DNA of 64,000 bases from Clostridia bacterium (GTDB taxonomy: Bacteria; Bacillota; Clostridia; Oscillospirales; Acutalibacteraceae): positions 41,732 through 105,731 of the forward strand of contig JAFQWA010000013.1 in the NCBI GenBank assembly GCA_017407705.1. The letters run 5' to 3'. The position numbers and the translations under genes were made by a program. A model generated the notes under the pieces. That model was not told the DNA's origin and made no database searches. It saw nothing but the letters and a program-made list of their open reading frames with translations. Below, piece after piece: positions 17,564-26,923 of the stretch; position 1 is the stretch's first letter, and each line of letters starts with the position of its first letter.

Positions 17564-19498
17564 TTATTTTTTTACATTTTTATTTTGTGATTTTGGTGGA
17601 ACGTTTTCTAAATATATTACCGACAAAGGCGGTAAATTCAAGGAAATACTCTGCTCGAAACCGTGGGTAGCAAGTTTTTTACTCCTTACCCTACCCTTAG
17701 GACCTGCCCCGTTACCGCCGAAATCAGTGTTATCGGTGTTTAAAACCACCTGATAACTGCCGGACTTTGGAACACCGATCCTATAATTTTCTCGGTAAAC
17801 AGGAACAAAGTTGCAAACAGCAATTATTTCCTTACCTTTTTCGTCAATTCTTCTGAATGCAATAACGCTTTGTGAATTATCATCATGGGAAATCCAACTA
17901 AAGCCTTCCCAGGAAAAGTCTATCTGCCAAAGAGGAGCGTAGGCCTTGTACAAGGCATTCAGCGTTTTAACAAAATGCTGCATTTTGCTATGCTTGTCAT
18001 AGCTGAGTAATAACCAGTCCAACTCGTTGGCAAAGTTCCACTCAATAAACTGAGCGAACTCTTGTCCCATAAAAGTTAGCTTTTTACCGGGATGAGCCAT
18101 CATATAAGCGAAAAACGCTCTCAATGATGCAAACTTATCATCATACTCTCCGGGCATTTTCTCTATCAGCGAACACTTACCGTGTACTACCTCATCATGA
18201 GAAAGGGGCAGTATGAAATTCTCGGAAAATGCGTAGAAAAAGCTGAAGGTAAGACTATCGTGATTATACTTGCGGTAAATGGGGTCAAGTGACATATACC
18301 TTAGCATATCGTTCATCCAACCCATATTCCACTTGTAATTAAATCCCAAACCGCCTATATCCACAGGCTTGGATACATTAGCCCAAGCAGTGGACTCCTC
18401 TGCTATCATCATAGCATAAGGAAACTCCTTGAATATCTGCTGATTAAGACGCTGCAAAAACGAAATGGCTTCAAGGTTTTCATTCTTACCGTAAATATTC
18501 GGTACCCACTCACCGTCGTTTCTGCCATAATCAAGATACAGCATACTGGAAACTGCATCAACACGAAGCCCGTCAATATGAAACTTATCAAACCAAAAAG
18601 CAGCGTTGGAAATAAGAAAACTCATTACCTCAGGCTTACCGTAGTCGAACACCATAGTGCCCCACTGCTTTATCTCGCCTTTTCTGGGATCAGCGTATTC
18701 ATAGCAGGCAGTGCCGTCGAACATACGCAGGCCATGCTCATCTCTTGGGAAATGGGCAGGTACCCAATCAAGTATAACGCCGATGTTTTTCTGATGGAAA
18801 ATATCCACAAACTTCATAAAGTCCTTGGGAGTACCGTAACGGGAGGTTGGGGCAAAATAGCCGGTCACCTGATAACCCCAGGAAGCGTCCAACGGATGCT
18901 CGGCCACCGGCATCAGCTCAATATGGGTGTATCCCATATCCGCCACATACTCCGATAACTCCTCAGCCAGCTTCACATAGTCGAAAAACTCACCGTTATC
19001 ATACTTTCTCCAGGAGCCTAAATGCACCTCGTAAACGTTCATAGGCTTACTGTAAGAGTGCTGCTTTGCTCTGGCTTTGATGTATTTAGAGTCCTTCCAC
19101 TTATAACCGTCAAGCTTGTATGTTTTTGAGGCAGTAGCAGGTCTTGTCTCAAAATGGTATGCGTAAGGATCACTTTTCATTACAATATTTTTAAAGCTGT
19201 CCTCAACTGCATACTTATAAGCGGTATATTCCTTTATCCCCGGAATAAACACTTCCCAGATGCCACCGTCGGTAATTCTGGTCATTGAATTCACAAAAGG
19301 CTGCCACCCGTTAAAATCACCGCAAACACTTACCGATCTGGCTTTTGGTGCAAAAACTCTGAACACCACGCCCTTGGTATCGTCCACAGTGGTAAAATGA
19401 GAGCCTAACAAATCATAAGCACGACTGGACGTACCTTGATGAAAGAAATACTCTGCTAAATCGTTTCTTTTTAACGGACCGTTCATTGAAAAATTCAT
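17564..19498 (-). CDS. glgB: 1,4-alpha-glucan branching enzyme
   Basis: GH13 enzyme that introduces alpha-1,6 branches into glycogen. 644 residues. An N-terminal CBM48 domain occupies about residues 30-120, with [20 protein letters not shown]. The catalytic barrel has DWVPAHFP at about 244-251, nucleophile Asp314 in [10 protein letters not shown], the acid Glu at 367/368 in AEEST, and [12 protein letters not shown]-terminal beta domain follows. The start is not firmly fixed: ATG 19498 has AGGA right beside it, and an ATG four codons later is possible. It is the first gene of glgB-glgC-glgD. Confidence 0.94.
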   Translation of the reverse strand: MNFSMNGPLKRNDLAEYFFHQGTSSRAYDLLGSHFTTVDDTKGVVFRVFAPKARSVSVCGDFNGWQPFVNSMTRITDGGIWEVFIPGIKEYTAYKYAVEDSFKNIVMKSDPYAYHFETRPATASKTYKLDGYKWKDSKYIKARAKQHSYSKPMNVYEVHLGSWRKYDNGEFFDYVKLAEELSEYVADMGYTHIELMPVAEHPLDASWGYQVTGYFAPTSRYGTPKDFMKFVDIFHQKNIGVILDWVPAHFPRDEHGLRMFDGTACYEYADPRKGEIKQWGTMVFDYGKPEVMSFLISNAAFWFDKFHIDGLRVDAVSSMLYLDYGRNDGEWVPNIYGKNENLEAISFLQRLNQQIFKEFPYAMMIAEESTAWANVSKPVDIGGLGFNYKWNMGWMNDMLRYMSLDPIYRKYNHDSLTFSFFYAFSENFILPLSHDEVVHGKCSLIEKMPGEYDDKFASLRAFFAYMMAHPGKKLTFMGQEFAQFIEWNFANELDWLLLSYDKHSKMQHFVKTLNALYKAYAPLWQIDFSWEGFSWISHDDNSQSVIAFRRIDEKGKEIIAVCNFVPVYRENYRIGVPKSGSYQVVLNTDNTDFGGNGAGPKGRVRSKKLATHGFEQSISLNLPPLSVIYLENVPPKSQNKNVKK

Positions 19499-19520
19499 TC
19501 CTATCTGTAAATCATATTAT

Positions 19521-19549
19521 ATTTTATCAAATTTTATCCCAAATTTCAA
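19521..19549 (-). promoter_or_regulatory. Probable promoter of glgB-glgC-glgD
   Basis: On the minus strand TTGAAA (complement of 19544-19549) and TAAAAT (complement of 19521-19526) are 17 bases apart, about 25 bases before the glgB start. Confidence 0.55.
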
Positions 19550-19576
19550 TATATTGTTGTAAAAAAATAATTATTT

Positions 19577-19590
19577 GCGTAAATTTACGC
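19577..19590. promoter_or_regulatory. Perfect 14-base palindrome in the glgB/GH5 divergent region
   Basis: GCGTAAATTTACGC lies in the 322-base AT-rich gap between the two divergent genes, about 28 bases upstream of the predicted glgB -35. It is an operator candidate; the rest of the gap holds only the two promoters. Confidence 0.4.
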
Positions 19591-19767
19591 CGAGCGTTTT
19601 TGTTAAAAATGCACAAAAGTTTTACTACTTGACTAATAAAATCGCAAATCAGGATGTTATTATACCATAAGCGAGTCAAATTTTAGGTCGAAAAACAAAA
19701 ATGCAGTTAAATTTCGTATATGTAAAACAACCAAAAAGGACGGTGTTTTTTTGGTTAAAACGCGTGA

Positions 19768-19796
19768 TTGACAACCGATAAATTTTGTCTTAAACT
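19768..19796 (+). promoter_or_regulatory. Promoter of the GH5 gene
   Basis: TTGACA (19768-19773) and TAAACT (19791-19796) are separated by 17 bases; the start codon is 24 bases further on with GGAGGG between. Confidence 0.65.
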
Positions 19797-19820
19797 AACA
19801 AAAAAAGACGGAGGGTTTTT

Positions 19821-21407
19821 ATGATACAAGAGAAATTTTCCAAACATCTTGTCAGTGGATATTTAAGGGCTGACGGAACCAAAATAGTCAACGGAAACGG
19901 ACAGGAAATTCTGCTCAGCGGCTTTGGTATCGGCGGCTGGATGGTAAACGAGGGATATATGTGGGGTATTCACACCAGACAGTATTCTTCCCCCAGAGGA
20001 CTGGAATTTTTAGTACGTGAATTATGCGGCAGTGCTTATGCAGACAAGTTTTGGAAGCAGTTCCGCCATAATTTCATAACTCATCAGGATATTAAAGAAA
20101 TCTCCCGATTAGGTCATACTTGTATCCGTGTGCCTTTGCATTGGAAATTCTTTATGGAAAACGAACCTGAAATCATCTGGTTAAACGAGGGCTTTGAGCT
20201 TTTGGATAATCTTCTTGATTGGTGTGAACAGGAACGTGTGTATGTGATTTTGGATATCCACGCTTCTCACGGCGGTCACACCGGTAGTAATATAGATGAT
20301 TCGGTGGATAATTTTGCACGTATGTTCAACGATCAAATGAGTTGGGACAGAACTATTCTGCTTTGGAAAACCATCGCTCAGCGATACGAAAGTCGTTGGA
20401 TAGTGGGTGCGTACGATCTGCTTAACGAGCCTATCCGTAACGACGAGCCACCTCACTGGCCGGATCAAGGCAATTTGTTGCCCAAGCTTAAACAGTTTTA
20501 CCGTGAATGTACTGCGGCTATACGCAGTGTGGATAAAAAGCATATGCTGATGTATGAAGGTCATAACTGGGCAAGCAAGCCTGACATTTTCGATGAAGTG
20601 TTTGACTCTAATATGTGTATTTCTCCACACCGTTATTGGCTCAACCCCGAACCTCAAAGCTATGAAGGCTTCTTGAAGGTGTCAAGACAGCTTAACGTTC
20701 CGCTGTGGGTAGGTGAAAGTGGCGAAAACACCAACGAATGGTATGCTGCCATGTTCCCTCTTACCGCATCGTTGGGTATTGGCTACTGCTTCTGGCCGTG
20801 GAAACGTATGTCTCGTGCAGACTCCTGCCCCGCTGTTATTAAAATGCCCGAGGGCTGGCAGCAGGTTATAGAATACACCATTGGCGGTGTGCGTCCTACT
20901 TATGAACACGCTCAGCAGATGTTTGATCAGCTGCTTGAAAATATTAAATTCGAAAACTGCAAATTACAGCCTTCTGTTACTGACTATATGTTCCGCAGAC
21001 CCGGATCAAAAATCAAAGGACAGGACCACGATAAATTAGGCGGTGAGGGTAAGGATTACAGCAATGTAAGCATTTACAAGCTGCACCCCACCGCACCGGT
21101 AGGTAAATACCACAGAAACCACTTTGAGTGGGAGGATCAGACCTTCGATATTTTACAAGGCGGTTTTGCTAACTACACCTTCTTCGGACTTGACAAAGGA
21201 GCCGAGCTTACTTTAGAAGTAAAAGCAAAAGCAGATGCAAAGCTGCGTGTTGTTCAGCAGGGTAAGCAAATTGCAGAGTTTACCGCTGATAAGTGCGACG
21301 AAATAAAGCAGTATAAAACAGCGTTGCTGTGTGCTGACAGTGAGGATACCGTCACCGTTATTTGTGATGAGGGTACCGTAAACCTTGTTGCACTTGCTAT
21401 TGACTAA
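19821..21407 (+). CDS. Glycoside hydrolase family 5 enzyme, predicted cytoplasmic
   Basis: 528 residues. The GH5 barrel occupies about residues 30-370. The general acid is Glu203 in DLLNEP and the nucleophile is Glu299 in WVGESGE; CIRVPLHW (about 101-108), LDIHASHGG and the SPHRYW segment also fit the family. A beta-rich C-terminal part (about 420-528) looks like a carbohydrate-binding or jelly-roll domain. The N-terminus (MIQEKFSKHL) is not a signal peptide, so the enzyme should act inside the cell, perhaps on imported beta-glucan oligosaccharides or glucosides. It is divergent from the glycogen genes. The exact substrate cannot be told from sequence. Confidence 0.88.
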   Translation: MIQEKFSKHLVSGYLRADGTKIVNGNGQEILLSGFGIGGWMVNEGYMWGIHTRQYSSPRGLEFLVRELCGSAYADKFWKQFRHNFITHQDIKEISRLGHTCIRVPLHWKFFMENEPEIIWLNEGFELLDNLLDWCEQERVYVILDIHASHGGHTGSNIDDSVDNFARMFNDQMSWDRTILLWKTIAQRYESRWIVGAYDLLNEPIRNDEPPHWPDQGNLLPKLKQFYRECTAAIRSVDKKHMLMYEGHNWASKPDIFDEVFDSNMCISPHRYWLNPEPQSYEGFLKVSRQLNVPLWVGESGENTNEWYAAMFPLTASLGIGYCFWPWKRMSRADSCPAVIKMPEGWQQVIEYTIGGVRPTYEHAQQMFDQLLENIKFENCKLQPSVTDYMFRRPGSKIKGQDHDKLGGEGKDYSNVSIYKLHPTAPVGKYHRNHFEWEDQTFDILQGGFANYTFFGLDKGAELTLEVKAKADAKLRVVQQGKQIAEFTADKCDEIKQYKTALLCADSEDTVTVICDEGTVNLVALAID

Positions 21408-21410
21408 TAA

Positions 21411-21450
21411 AAAAAATCACCGAAAGAAAAACTCTTTCGGTGATTTTTTT
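21411..21450. terminator. Bidirectional terminator, GH5 gene and holin gene
   Basis: ATCACCGAAAGA (21416-21427) pairs with TCTTTCGGTGAT (21433-21444), with A residues before and T residues after. It separates two convergent genes. Confidence 0.92.
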
Positions 21451-21850
21451 AATTATTATCGTTATTCAGTTGTATCAGTATTTCCTTTAATTTTTTAGGG
21501 ATAGGTATTCCAAGACTTGCAGCGTTTTCAATTATGCTGATACCCTCATTGGCAGTGTAAAAGCAACATACCAAGGTGCGGAATATCCATTGATCTTTAG
21601 ATATAAGTCGGTCTAAAAGCACCGCCGTTATAAGTATGAATATTATCAAAACCTTCTTGGCAATGCCCTTTGCACCTTGCTTACTGGAAACAGTGTTTTT
21701 GGTGATCGCAACGATCACTCCGGTTATGTAATCAATGGCCATAAATCCGCACAGTACTATCACCGACAGATCAAAGCCACCGACCAAATAGCTGATTGCT
21801 GAAAAAACTGCAGTAAACCCTACCTTCATAATAAGTTTAAAATATTTCAT
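21449..21850 (-). CDS. Phage-type holin family protein
   Basis: 133 residues with three to four hydrophobic segments and a basic middle loop (VSSKQGAKGIAKK). The pattern GFMAIDYITGVIVAI is characteristic of the toxin secretion/phage lysis holin family that also includes TcdE of Clostridioides difficile. The C-terminus, GIPIPKKLKEIL, is a usual ending. It lies nine bases downstream of the NlpC/P60 gene. It may form membrane pores that release the partner hydrolase. No other phage gene is present nearby, so it is either a domesticated lysis cassette or a phage remnant. Confidence 0.85.
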   Translation of the reverse strand: MKYFKLIMKVGFTAVFSAISYLVGGFDLSVIVLCGFMAIDYITGVIVAITKNTVSSKQGAKGIAKKVLIIFILITAVLLDRLISKDQWIFRTLVCCFYTANEGISIIENAASLGIPIPKKLKEILIQLNNDNN

Positions 21851-21859
21851 TTAAAAACC

Positions 21860-22741
21860 TCAACTTATGCTGGATGAGGAGAACCACGCAGTGGTACTGC
21901 CAAGCCCCACAGTGGTTAATACAGTTGAACAGGCATAGGGGTACTTAGCGCCTTCCCTGATGCCCACCACCACCATTTTCTTGTTTGAGAAAACCTTGGA
22001 AGCGTTGCCGCCACCGTTTGCCTGGGAGTTACCCACTCCGCAAACAGTCACCTTATCCCCTACTTTTATTTTAGCCGCAGACTTACCCGATACATAAACA
22101 GTGTCACCCACGTGAATAAGATCAAGGTTTTTTATCTGGGGATTTAATTTTGCAATTTCAGATAAAGTAAGACCGTGTTCCATGGCTATCTCATACATAG
22201 TATCACCGCTTTTAACAGTGTAAGCAAGGGGCTTTTGGGGTGTGGCAACGGGTTTTTCATAGCTAATGCCGGGGATTTGACACCAGTGGGTGAAATTCCG
22301 CTCTGACAGCTTGGATTTCACCACGCCGTACTTAGTACCCTTTGCCTCGATAACATATCCGTTGCCGATATAAACGCCGATATGCCCTGTTCTGAACACA
22401 GCAAGTCCCGGCTGTTCGGGAATGGTCGCAATATCCCCTTTTACGGTTGATAATCTGTACAAGCCGTCAGCAGTGGTGTCGGGCATACCGTTTACGGCGT
22501 AATCCACCCAACCGTCGTCCCTCTGCCAGAAAAACCATTTTATAAGGCCCACGCAGTCGCAGGTGGGTCGGTTAAGATAATTTTGCTCTATAAAGGATCT
22601 GTAAACCTTTACGTTAGCGGGATATTGTTTGCACTTTTGCTCTAAAAGGGCCTTAGTCAGCACTCTGCCAAAGGTGCCCCAAACGTATCCGCATCCAACC
22701 TTTGATTTCACAAACTCGCAAAGCTGATTACTGCTTTTCAT
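21860..22741 (-). CDS. NlpC/P60 peptidase with LysM domain (endolysin-like)
   Basis: 293 residues from ATG 22741, chosen for the AAAGGAG site; the frame runs 35 codons further up without one. The N-terminal NlpC/P60-like domain has Cys63 in CDCVGLIKW and His120 in FRTGHIGVYIGNG, the expected Cys-His pair for cleaving cell-wall peptide bonds. A LysM domain follows at about 174-217 (YTVKSGDTMYEIA). The C-terminal 75 residues look SH3-like (IKVGDKVTVCG, ending in Ser residues). There is no signal peptide, which fits an endolysin exported through a holin. It is paired with the holin gene downstream. Confidence 0.86.
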   Translation of the reverse strand: MKSSNQLCEFVKSKVGCGYVWGTFGRVLTKALLEQKCKQYPANVKVYRSFIEQNYLNRPTCDCVGLIKWFFWQRDDGWVDYAVNGMPDTTADGLYRLSTVKGDIATIPEQPGLAVFRTGHIGVYIGNGYVIEAKGTKYGVVKSKLSERNFTHWCQIPGISYEKPVATPQKPLAYTVKSGDTMYEIAMEHGLTLSEIAKLNPQIKNLDLIHVGDTVYVSGKSAAKIKVGDKVTVCGVGNSQANGGGNASKVFSNKKMVVVGIREGAKYPYACSTVLTTVGLGSTTAWFSSSSIS

Positions 22742-22925
22742 AAAGATTCTCCTTTGCTTTAAATTCAGACAAACGGCAGGAGGTTTGTCTGAAAACAGGG
22801 CAAAATCCTTTAAAAGTTGCCCTGTTTTGAGCAACTTATATTTCATTTTATTAAAAATCTTTATTTATTGTTATCCACTTTGCCAAAATTATGCAGTTTA
22901 GCAGAACAATTTCAAAATCTTTAAC

Positions 22926-22998
22926 GTAGGGGCTGGCGCCCACGACAGCCCGTTAATGGGTTGGACTGTTTTGGGACGTCGAAGGCGCCGTCCCCTAC
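22926..22998. repeat. GC-rich imperfect inverted-repeat element
   Basis: GTAGGGG (22926-22932) and CCCCTAC (22992-22998) bound a 73-base element, with GGCGCC inside both arms and a small central AGCCC/GGGTT hairpin. It is much richer in GC than the flanks and contains no gene. It has the look of the dispersed GTAGGGGC-type intergenic repeats of clostridial genomes. Confidence 0.55.
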
Positions 22999-23029
22999 GA
23001 ATGTGATAAAGAAAATTGATTTATATAGC

Positions 23030-23066
23030 AACAGTAGGGGCGGCTATCAGCCGCCCTATTGTTTTT
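23030..23066. repeat. GGGGCGGC hairpin after spoIIE
   Basis: AACAGTAGGGGCGGC (23030-23044) pairs, with one bulged G, with GCCGCCCTATTGTT (23050-23063). T residues follow on the plus strand. It may stop plus-strand transcription or weakly end the spoIIE transcript. It shares the GTAGGGG core with the preceding element. Confidence 0.55.
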
Positions 23067-23068
23067 CT

Positions 23069-25387
23069 CTATATATCCTTTTCTATGCAGCCCACCATAA
23101 CGGTTATGTCATCCTCGTGACCGTCGTTACGCCTGCGCTGAGCAAGTGTTGCAATATGCTCTGCTATCTGCTGCGGCGACGACTTTTTATAAGACTTTAT
23201 TTCCTGCTCCAACCAACCCGTATCGGTGGCAGACACGCCGTCGGATATCATAACGATAATATCACCTATAGACAGCATAGCACTGGTCTTATCAAACTCC
23301 ACGTCACGCAGTATTCCTGCAGGATAGCAAGAGCAAGTGGCCCTGCCTACCCTATTGCCTTTAAGTACAAAGGTTTCGGGAGTACCCGCCTTGTAAAAAT
23401 CGGCTTGTCCCGAAAACAGATCAACGCAGGTCACGTCTACTGTGGCAAGGGATTCGTCTGACGACTTAAACAGCATTGCAGAATTGACCAGTTTTAGAGA
23501 ACATTCAAAACCGAAACCCGCCTTGATAAGTCTGCCCATAAGTCCTGATGCCATAGCCGAGTCCACTGCCGCTCTGCCGCCGCAGCCCATACCGTCACTG
23601 AGCACCATAACCGCTCTGCCTTTGCCGTCGTTGAAATAGTTGTAGCTATCCCCACACAGCTTGGAGTTTTTATAGGAATACTGCGCCACTCCCACTTCAA
23701 CACGAAAATTGGCTTTTTCCGAAAGAGTTATCAGGGTTTTGGAACCGCTGTTCACTATACAAGGCGGATCAAACTTTCTTGCTGTTACGTCACAAATTTT
23801 ATTGAGCAAACTCAGTTTATTTATACTTTTATCCTTTATCTGCATAGCGCATATCTCAACACTCATACGCTTAGCTTTATCTATTCTGCAACACACGTCG
23901 GTTGCCTGAATACCCATAGTGCGAAGTGCGGAGTCTATTCTTTCGGCGGTGTCGGTGTCGTAAATATCCGACTCAGCCAGTTCCTCTGCCATATCATACA
24001 GCATATCCGATAGGCCGTTAAACTGGTCTGACACCACTGAGCGTATCTGACTGATTCGGTTCTCCGCCGCCTCTTTGCTTAAAAAAGCAGTAAAATTACT
24101 GTGCAACGACTTTGCCACTCTATCGGGGTCAAGACATCTGTTGCTCCAGTTTTCGGGATAATCCTCTGCTTTAAGCTCACCCTTATTGCGGACTGTCTTT
24201 GCCATTTCCATAAAGGCAGTGTAGGTGCCTGTTTTTGCAGTTTCAAAGCAGTGGATTCTCAATCCGCATTTGTCACAGCTTTCGTTTTCCACTTTAACAA
24301 AAACATCGGATATTTTTGGAGTGTTTATATCTTTAAGCCTTGTTGCCACCTCGTCTACCGTGTGAGATACCTCAGTTAAAGCGTTTGAGGCAAATTTCAA
24401 ACGCATCACCATAGTTTTGCGGAGCCCGTCTACCCTTGCAAGAGAAGGTGCCGGGGCAAACAAATCGCCCACTGCATTGAGGGTGGATTTGGGCAGTGAG
24501 ATGAACAAAACACTGGCGATTGCCACCTCAAACAGTTCAGCCAAAACAGTATATTGCTGATAAAAACCGGCCATCAACACTGCGTTGCTGAGCAAAAAGG
24601 ATATGGCACACATAAAGCTGTTAAGACGTGAGAAAATACCTGCAATAAGTCCGCTAAGAGCATAGGCACCCACTATGTAATACATATCCTCCGACGTAAC
24701 GCTCATGGCAAACCCCAGCACCACTCCCGATATAGCACCTGCTGTTTCTCTGCCGTAACGGGCGGCACATAAGATGATCACCACCGAGAAAATACGTGCC
24801 GGTGATATGGCATAAACCGTAAACTGTGCCACCGACATCAGCGCCACCGAAAGGGATATCATCACCGAGCACAGCTCCTCCACCGACAGCTTAGACAATG
24901 TGCGTTGCTGAGAAAGTATGGGGTGTGTTACGCTGATGAAATATGCAGCGCTCATGCTCAGCAAAGTTTCGCACACAAACCTCAGCATATCGGCAAGGCT
25001 TAAGGGATCAATTATTATCATCATAACCGCCGTTGCCGACGAGCCTACTGCCGCACAAATCCCCGAAAACATAGGGGTTTTGGTGAATCCGTAAAAGCCC
25101 CACAAAAGCCACTTTACTGCCACTGCAATCAGCACTGCACCTATGTATCTTAAGGACTCTGTGCCGTTAGCAGTAACAACAGAGCCCAGCACACTGCCCA
25201 GTGCCGCCGACAGCGAGTAGTTCTTGCTCACACCCGCTGAAACCGCTATTCCAAAGGGCATAAAGCTATTAAACACCAGTGTTCGTGAGCATAACAGCCC
25301 ACCAACCAAACTGCAAATATGTAAAAACACCGTTCTTGCCGTTATCAGCCACTTATCCTTTGGAAAATCCTTTACTTGTTGCTTCAA
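23069..25387 (-). CDS. spoIIE: Stage II sporulation protein E (PP2C phosphatase)
   Basis: Membrane phosphatase that dephosphorylates SpoIIAA and so activates sigma-F in the forespore. 772 residues from TTG 25387, which lies close behind GGCGGTGG; the frame continues 40 codons upstream through an AT-rich promoter-like stretch. About ten membrane helices fill residues 20-320. A central regulatory region has a CDKCGLRIHC cysteine cluster. The C-terminal PP2C domain has the metal-binding LSDGMGCGGRA, VMISDGVSATD and DDITVMVG. B. subtilis SpoIIE is slightly longer (827). It is a monocistronic gene. Confidence 0.93.
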   Translation of the reverse strand: MKQQVKDFPKDKWLITARTVFLHICSLVGGLLCSRTLVFNSFMPFGIAVSAGVSKNYSLSAALGSVLGSVVTANGTESLRYIGAVLIAVAVKWLLWGFYGFTKTPMFSGICAAVGSSATAVMMIIIDPLSLADMLRFVCETLLSMSAAYFISVTHPILSQQRTLSKLSVEELCSVMISLSVALMSVAQFTVYAISPARIFSVVIILCAARYGRETAGAISGVVLGFAMSVTSEDMYYIVGAYALSGLIAGIFSRLNSFMCAISFLLSNAVLMAGFYQQYTVLAELFEVAIASVLFISLPKSTLNAVGDLFAPAPSLARVDGLRKTMVMRLKFASNALTEVSHTVDEVATRLKDINTPKISDVFVKVENESCDKCGLRIHCFETAKTGTYTAFMEMAKTVRNKGELKAEDYPENWSNRCLDPDRVAKSLHSNFTAFLSKEAAENRISQIRSVVSDQFNGLSDMLYDMAEELAESDIYDTDTAERIDSALRTMGIQATDVCCRIDKAKRMSVEICAMQIKDKSINKLSLLNKICDVTARKFDPPCIVNSGSKTLITLSEKANFRVEVGVAQYSYKNSKLCGDSYNYFNDGKGRAVMVLSDGMGCGGRAAVDSAMASGLMGRLIKAGFGFECSLKLVNSAMLFKSSDESLATVDVTCVDLFSGQADFYKAGTPETFVLKGNRVGRATCSCYPAGILRDVEFDKTSAMLSIGDIIVMISDGVSATDTGWLEQEIKSYKKSSPQQIAEHIATLAQRRRNDGHEDDITVMVGCIEKDI

Positions 25388-25431
25388 CTTATACCACCGC
25401 CAAAATATAATTGGAAAAATTTGTAAGTTAT

Positions 25432-25465
25432 AGTATATACGGTTTTTTGTGCGGAATATGTCGCA
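25432..25465 (-). promoter_or_regulatory. Possible Spo0A-controlled promoter of spoIIE
   Basis: TGTCGCA (25459-25465) differs by one base from the Spo0A box TGTCGAA and lies 21 bases upstream of a TATACT -10 (complement of 25432-25437). This spacing is known from Spo0A-activated sigma-A promoters such as B. subtilis spoIIE. No normal -35 is visible. Confidence 0.35.
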
Positions 25466-25546
25466 GTTAGGATATGAAATTTGAGAGGTTTTGCAACTTA
25501 GAGTCAAAGGATGTTAAAAACAATCAATTTTTTCATAAAATATTAC

Positions 25547-25575
25547 TTGTTATAGTAAAATGTATGTTGTATAAT
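25547..25575 (+). promoter_or_regulatory. Promoter of galK-galT
   Basis: TTGTTA (25547-25552) and TATAAT (25570-25575) are 17 bases apart. Directly after the -10, ATAGT (25574-25578) and ACTAT (25585-25589) form an inverted repeat around the predicted start site, a possible operator. Confidence 0.7.
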
Positions 25576-25609
25576 AGTGGAAGTACTATGATTTAGGAGT
25601 GTATCTGAT

Positions 25610-26899
25610 TTGCAAAATATAAGTGATTTTATTAAAGACGTCACCGGCGAGAAATACTCAAAATGCTTTGACTATCTTTACGGTGTAAAGGCTGATAAAA
25701 TGCCACAAAGATATATTGATGCGGCACTTGAATTTGGCTCACTTTTCGGAGATGGCGACATTCGTGTGTTCTCTGCTCCCGGCAGAACTGAGGTCGGCGG
25801 TAACCATACCGACCATCAGAAGGGCTGCGTTTTGGCTGCAGGTGTTGATTTAGACATTATCGCCGTTGCTAAAAAGACTGATACTAATGTGATCCGCATT
25901 AAATCAGCAGGCTATGATATGGACGTTATCGATCTTAGCATTTTAACTCCTCAAAAGGATGAAATTGAACACGCTCCTGCTCTTATCCGTGGTGTAGCTG
26001 CCCGTTTTAAGGAGCTAGGTTATGAGATCGGCGGTTTTGACGCTTATACTACCTCTAACGTGTTAAAGGGCTCAGGTCTTTCAAGCTCTGCGGCATTTGA
26101 GGTTATGGTTTGCACTCTGCTGAACCACCTTTATAATGACGGTAAGATGGATGCTGTTGAGGCGGCTATCGTTTCTCAGTATGCTGAAAACAATTTCTTT
26201 ATGAAACCCTGCGGACTTATGGATCAGACCGCTTGTTCAGTAGGCGGCTTCGTTGGTATTGACTTCAATGATCCTGCCAACCCCGTAATTGAAAAGGTTG
26301 ATTTTGACTTTAGTGCTGTTAACCACTCACTGTGCATCGTTGACACCGGCGGATGCCACGCTGACCTTACCAATGAATACGCTGATATTCCTGCTGAAAT
26401 GAAACAGGTTGCAGCCTTTTTCGGTAAAGAGGTATTAAGACAGGTGAACGAAGAGGAGTTTTATAAAAACATACATAAGCTGCGTCAGAACGTTTCTGAC
26501 CGTGCAGTGCTCCGTGCTATCCACTTCTTTGGCGATAACAAACGTGCTGTGGAGCTGAAAAACGCTCTTAAAAACAATGATTTCGAGCAGTTTAAAAGTA
26601 TTATCATCAAATCAGGACGTTCCTCTCTGGCTAATCTGCAAAACGTTTTTGCAGCATCTAACCCCGCTGAGCAGGGTCTTACCCTTGCCCTTGCTTTGAC
26701 CGAGCGTATATTAAACGGCAACGGTGCTTTCCGTGTTCACGGCGGCGGCTTTGCAGGAACCATTCAGGCGTTTGTACCCAACGAAATGCTGGATGAATAC
26801 AAACAGCAGATCGAATCCGTTTTTGGTGACGGCAGTTGCCACGTGCTCAGCATAAGACCCGTTGGCGGCGTTGAGATCACCCCCGAGCTTCATAAATAA
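25610..26899 (+). CDS. galK: Galactokinase
   Basis: GHMP kinase phosphorylating galactose at C1, first step of the Leloir pathway. 429 residues, longer than the usual 385-395 because of an extended N-terminus. The galactokinase signature appears as GRTEVGGNHTDH (about 58-69), a variant of the common GRVNLIGEHTDY. The ATP-binding motif KGSGLSSSAAFEV is at about 153-165 and the C-terminal motif is VHGGGFAGTIQAF. TTG 25610 is the start, with AGGAG upstream. galT follows after 24 bases. galE is not in the window. Confidence 0.92.
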   Translation: MQNISDFIKDVTGEKYSKCFDYLYGVKADKMPQRYIDAALEFGSLFGDGDIRVFSAPGRTEVGGNHTDHQKGCVLAAGVDLDIIAVAKKTDTNVIRIKSAGYDMDVIDLSILTPQKDEIEHAPALIRGVAARFKELGYEIGGFDAYTTSNVLKGSGLSSSAAFEVMVCTLLNHLYNDGKMDAVEAAIVSQYAENNFFMKPCGLMDQTACSVGGFVGIDFNDPANPVIEKVDFDFSAVNHSLCIVDTGGCHADLTNEYADIPAEMKQVAAFFGKEVLRQVNEEEFYKNIHKLRQNVSDRAVLRAIHFFGDNKRAVELKNALKNNDFEQFKSIIIKSGRSSLANLQNVFAASNPAEQGLTLALALTERILNGNGAFRVHGGGFAGTIQAFVPNEMLDEYKQQIESVFGDGSCHVLSIRPVGGVEITPELHK

Positions 26900-26923
26900 T
26901 TTTTTACAAAGGAATGATAAAAT

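Noticed and set aside
21449..22741. Complete prophage
   Set aside because: Only a holin and a hydrolase are present; flanking genes are GH5 and spoIIE, with no structural, replication or integration genes.
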